Source of the DNA: Candidatus Gastranaerophilales bacterium
GTDB taxonomy: Bacteria > Cyanobacteriota > Vampirovibrionia > Gastranaerophilales > Gastranaerophilaceae
Length of the DNA: 25,501 bases
Direction of reading: 5' to 3'
Assembly (NCBI GenBank): GCA_944323495.1
Contig: CALUSZ010000051.1
Location: forward strand, 1 to 25,501
Shown here: piece by piece, positions 22,874 to 25,501 of the stretch
How the letters are laid out: each line of letters starts with the position of its first letter
Position numbering within the stretch: the first letter of the stretch is position 1
The notes under the pieces: model-generated
The model's database searches: none
Told to the model about the DNA's origin: nothing
Seen by the model: the letters and a program-made list of their open reading frames with translations, nothing else
Made by a program: the position numbers and the translations under genes

Positions 22874-24264
22874 TGGAAAATAGAGAACTTCATTTTTTAG
22901 CAAAGATTTCGGATATGCTCGCCAAAGAAGTTGATACTTCCGGGCTTATAGGCGGACTTGGAACTGTTTTGAGAGAGTATATTGAGTTTGAAAAATTTTC
23001 TGTTTATATTTTTGATAATATTACAAGCACACTGCGTGATTGCGGGGCTAATTGGAATATTATAGATGATTCATCAGAAATTTACGGTATTTTTGAAAAT
23101 ATAAAAGAGCAGGATTTTGTAATTAATTCTAAGGCATTTAAGCTTCCTCCGGTAATGGGCGATATCAAATTTATGCTCAAGTCTCTTTATATGCCGATTA
23201 TAAAAGATGAAAAAGTTTTTGGACTTATAGAGCTTGTTTTAGGCAATGATACTTCTGTAGATATGGAGTTTCTGTTTTTGATGAAGATTTTTGCTTCGCA
23301 GGTTTCTTTAAAGATACAAAACATTGTGCTCAATGAACAGTCCAAAATTAATGTTGAGTTTCATGATTCTATGAAAAATATTGCGAAGATTATTGAAACG
23401 CAGTATGAACTCAATTATATTGTGCCATTGATTGGTGAGATGCTTGATAGATTTATATCCGACCACTTAATATATGTGTTTTTGCGTCAGGAAAACGAAT
23501 TTAAACTGGTTTGGCCAAAGGCCTGCAATGATGAAAGAGTATATGAAGCTCTCAATCAGGTGACTCCGGAAACTGAATATATACTTACTAATAACGATAA
23601 GATTGGAGCGTTTCCGCTTATTTCTGATAATGAAATAACCGGCTGTATTGTTGCAAGAAGTACTTTAGATAAGCTTTCTAAAAGGGATATCAGCTATCTT
23701 GAGCAGCTTACAAGGCAGTCTGCAATTACTATTAACAGAGCGAATGCTTATGCAAAAGTTCTTCAATATGCTACACTGGATGCGCTTACCGGACTCAATA
23801 ACAGACGTCAGTTTGAAGTAAGGCTTAAGCAGGAAATTGCGGCTGCAAAACGTCAGAAAAATCCTTTGTGTGCAATGATGATTGATATAGATTTCTTTAA
23901 AAAGGTTAATGATACATACGGTCATGCAAGCGGAGATAGTGTTTTAAGAACGGTTGCTTCAATTATAAAAGAGCATTTAAGAGAATCTGATATTCCGTCG
24001 CGTTATGGTGGAGAGGAATTTGCTGTACTTTTACCTTTTACACATATTGATGAAGCTAAAATTGTCGGGGAACGTTTAAGAAAAGCTGTTGAGGCAGCAC
24101 TTGTTCCTATTGACAAAAAAAATATCAATGTCACAATAAGTATGGGTTTAGCCGAATTTAACCCTGATGAGACAGGGGAAGGGCTCTTTGAGCGTGCGGA
24201 TAAAGCTTTGTATGACGCAAAAGAGGGCGGAAGGAACAGGGTATGTATAAACAAAAATGCGTGA
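22873..24264 (+). CDS. GAF-GGDEF diguanylate cyclase
   Basis: Makes cyclic di-GMP from two GTP. The 463-residue protein begins with two GAF-like sensor regions (about 20-155, with SVYIFDN and MPIIKDEKVFGLIELVLG; and about 170-285, with YVFLRQENEFKLVW). A GGDEF domain follows at about 298-460: DALTGLNNRRQFEVRL, DIDFFKKVNDTYGHASGD, then the catalytic RYGGEEFAVLLP (GGEEF at 379-383). The inhibitory I-site RxxD is present as RESD (370-373), five residues before GGEEF, so product inhibition is expected. No membrane segment or EAL domain is seen. ATG 22873 is chosen over TTG 22870; it overlaps the TPR stop (TGATG). The gene overlaps tsaE by 22 nt. Activity is well supported; the GAF ligand is unknown. 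Confidence 0.93.
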   Translation: MENRELHFLAKISDMLAKEVDTSGLIGGLGTVLREYIEFEKFSVYIFDNITSTLRDCGANWNIIDDSSEIYGIFENIKEQDFVINSKAFKLPPVMGDIKFMLKSLYMPIIKDEKVFGLIELVLGNDTSVDMEFLFLMKIFASQVSLKIQNIVLNEQSKINVEFHDSMKNIAKIIETQYELNYIVPLIGEMLDRFISDHLIYVFLRQENEFKLVWPKACNDERVYEALNQVTPETEYILTNNDKIGAFPLISDNEITGCIVARSTLDKLSKRDISYLEQLTRQSAITINRANAYAKVLQYATLDALTGLNNRRQFEVRLKQEIAAAKRQKNPLCAMMIDIDFFKKVNDTYGHASGDSVLRTVASIIKEHLRESDIPSRYGGEEFAVLLPFTHIDEAKIVGERLRKAVEAALVPIDKKNINVTISMGLAEFNPDETGEGLFERADKALYDAKEGGRNRVCINKNA

Positions 24265-24707
24265 CTTTAGATGATACAAAAAAATTAGCATATAAATTTG
24301 CAGATCTTGTGAAAGACGGGGGGTGTTTTGTTAACCTTTTTGGTGAAATTGGCGCCGGGAAGACTGCTTTTGTGAAACTTGTTGCTGAGGCTTTAGGGGT
24401 CAAGGAAAAAGTTACGAGTCCGAGCTTTGTTATATTAAATGAATACCACAGTGCTTCTATTCCTGTTTATCATTTTGACTTATACAGGCTTGAAAATACA
24501 GGTATTAAAACGATTACTGATGAGCTTAGAGAATATTCAGATGGCAGGAAGATAACTTTTGTTGAGTGGGCAGAATTTTCTCAAGGTGAACTGCCGTTTG
24601 AGAGAATTGAGATTAATGTTGTTTATGCCGATGATGAGAGCAGGGTTTATGAGTTTAAATCAATCGGTGAAAAATATATTAAGGTAATAGAAGGATTAGA
24701 AAGTTGA
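24243..24707 (+). CDS. tsaE: tRNA N6-threonylcarbamoyladenosine biosynthesis ATPase TsaE
   Basis: TsaE is the P-loop ATPase that supports the TsaB-TsaD complex in making t6A at position 37 of ANN-decoding tRNAs. The 154-residue length is typical. Walker A GEIGAGKT is at 34-41, followed by VTSPSFVILNEYHSASIPVY, then HFDLYRLE and FVEWAEF, all characteristic of the family. The ATG at 24243 lies within the end of the GGDEF gene (22-nt overlap), and GGAAGGA lies upstream at suitable spacing. tsaB follows with a 4-nt overlap, the usual tsaE-tsaB pairing. tsaD is not in the window. Confidence 0.95.
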   Translation: MYKQKCVTLDDTKKLAYKFADLVKDGGCFVNLFGEIGAGKTAFVKLVAEALGVKEKVTSPSFVILNEYHSASIPVYHFDLYRLENTGIKTITDELREYSDGRKITFVEWAEFSQGELPFERIEINVVYADDESRVYEFKSIGEKYIKVIEGLES

Positions 24708-25318
24708 ATATATTAGCATTTGATACCTGTCTTGACAAAACTTATGTTACATTAAGCAAAGGTGAAGAAATTATAAAAAGCGAGGTAATTTTATCTGACG
24801 GAGAGAATTATCACTCGGCTTATCTGATTTCAACCATTGTAAAAATCTTAAAAGAAGCGGGATTAACTCCTAAAGATATTGATATGATAGCAACGGATAT
24901 AGGGCCGGGAAGTTTTACCGGAATAAGGGCCTGCGTTACCGTTGCAAGGGTTTTAGCGCAGCAGCTTGATATTAAAGCGGCCGGAGTTTCTTCGCTTGAA
25001 ATCCTTTCAAAGATTTTGGGCGGAGATGACCTTGTTGCGCTGGATGCAAGAAAAAATAAAGCTTACGTATATGATGGTAAAATTCTCGGAGCTGTTGAGC
25101 TTGAAAAAATTGATGAAATGGTCAAAGATAGAGTTTTGATTACGGATAACAGCCTTTTAGAGAGGTTTAAACAGTTTACAGACAAGGCTGTATCTTACCA
25201 GCAGGGGAATTATCCGCTGGGAGAAATTCTTGTAAAAATTGCACTTAATAAAACAGAGACTGACTGGAGGAAGCTAAAACCTTTATATATACAGCCGCCG
25301 CCGGTGTTTGGAAAGTAA
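24704..25318 (+). CDS. tsaB: tRNA threonylcarbamoyladenosine biosynthesis protein TsaB
   Basis: TsaB is the inactive TsaD paralogue that scaffolds the t6A enzyme complex. Its ASKHA fold shows MNILAFDTCLDKTYVTLS at the N-terminus and DIGPGSFTGIRACVTVARVL at about 65-84, the most diagnostic stretch. The 204 residues are slightly short of the common 220-230, with the deficit in the C-terminal half. The start is TTG (24704-24706), fixed by alignment to the family N-terminus and by AAGGA upstream; no ATG is available there. It overlaps the tsaE stop. The MBL hydrolase gene follows 13 nt later on the same transcript. Confidence 0.93.
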   Translation: MNILAFDTCLDKTYVTLSKGEEIIKSEVILSDGENYHSAYLISTIVKILKEAGLTPKDIDMIATDIGPGSFTGIRACVTVARVLAQQLDIKAAGVSSLEILSKILGGDDLVALDARKNKAYVYDGKILGAVELEKIDEMVKDRVLITDNSLLERFKQFTDKAVSYQQGNYPLGEILVKIALNKTETDWRKLKPLYIQPPPVFGK

Positions 25319-25331
25319 CAGGGGATTGATA

Positions 25332-25501
25332 ATGATTTTAAAAACTTTTATAGAACCGCCTATTGATAATAATAATTATTTAATAATTGATGAGAGGTCT
25401 AAAGAGGCTGCTCTTGTTGATTGTTCTGCTGTTGATGGTGATATTATTGAAGAGCTTGATAGGGCGGGCGCTAAGCTTAAGTATATTCTTCTAACCCACG
25501 G
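25332..25501 (+). CDS. MBL-fold metallo-hydrolase, N-terminal part
   Basis: The first 56 codons before the window ends. They read MILKTFIEPPIDNNNYLIID, then EAALVDCSAVDGDIIEELDRAG and KYILLTHG. This matches the start of glyoxalase II-like metallo-beta-lactamase-fold hydrolases. The LTHG at the edge should be the beginning of the metal-binding THxHxDH motif, which lies outside. GGGGA is 7 nt before the ATG. The substrate cannot be told from this part. It lies 13 nt after tsaB. Confidence 0.8.
   Translation, partial: MILKTFIEPPIDNNNYLIIDERSKEAALVDCSAVDGDIIEELDRAGAKLKYILLTH

Overview
The window looks like chromosomal DNA of a low-GC, Gram-negative, anaerobic bacterium. An oxygen-sensitive class III ribonucleotide reductase points to anaerobiosis, and an outer-membrane secretin with its inner-membrane partners points to a two-membrane envelope. 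A DapL-like aminotransferase, GatB, a DUF6812-like small protein and a secreted Trp/Asp/Lys-rich protein fit a gut member of Vampirovibrionia/Melainabacteria (Gastranaerophilales). That placement is inference from gene content and recall, not a search. UGA is an ordinary stop here: the gspC-like, second TPR, GGDEF and tsaE genes all end in TGA. There is no transposase, phage gene or CRISPR array.

Positions 1-19230 are entirely on the minus strand, so each block is transcribed right to left. They hold: nrdD (3' end off the window); a GT39-like glycosyltransferase, yraN and gatB, closed by a strong terminator; tRNA-Gly(GCC) with its own promoter and terminator; a 208-aa unknown gene, a DapL-type aminotransferase and a 103-aa unknown gene; a radical SAM/SPASM gene split by an in-frame TGA, an orphan MalF-type permease and a GT4 glycosyltransferase; and a gspC-D-E-F type secretion/pilus operon that continues into a DUF6812-like gene and an SDR gene. 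A secreted protein gene lies upstream of that operon.

From 19231 the layout becomes mixed. On the plus strand are a membrane-anchored TPR protein, then a tight cluster of a second TPR protein, a GAF/GGDEF diguanylate cyclase, tsaE, tsaB and the start of an MBL-fold hydrolase. On the minus strand, between the two TPR genes, are an Sfp-like phosphopantetheinyl transferase and a 55-aa gene.

The most notable signals are: (1) a TGA codon exactly where the first SPASM cysteine is expected in the radical SAM gene, with the frame intact on both sides; (2) an 18-bp hairpin that buries the Shine-Dalgarno of the DapL-like gene; (3) plus-strand hairpin/T-run terminators between two minus-strand genes, one preceded by a TTGACA box, suggesting a small RNA; (4) a 55-aa gene whose stop codon shares a TTAA palindrome with a convergent TPR gene; (5) three genes with -10 boxes 6-8 nt before the start codon and no Shine-Dalgarno, suggesting leaderless mRNAs.
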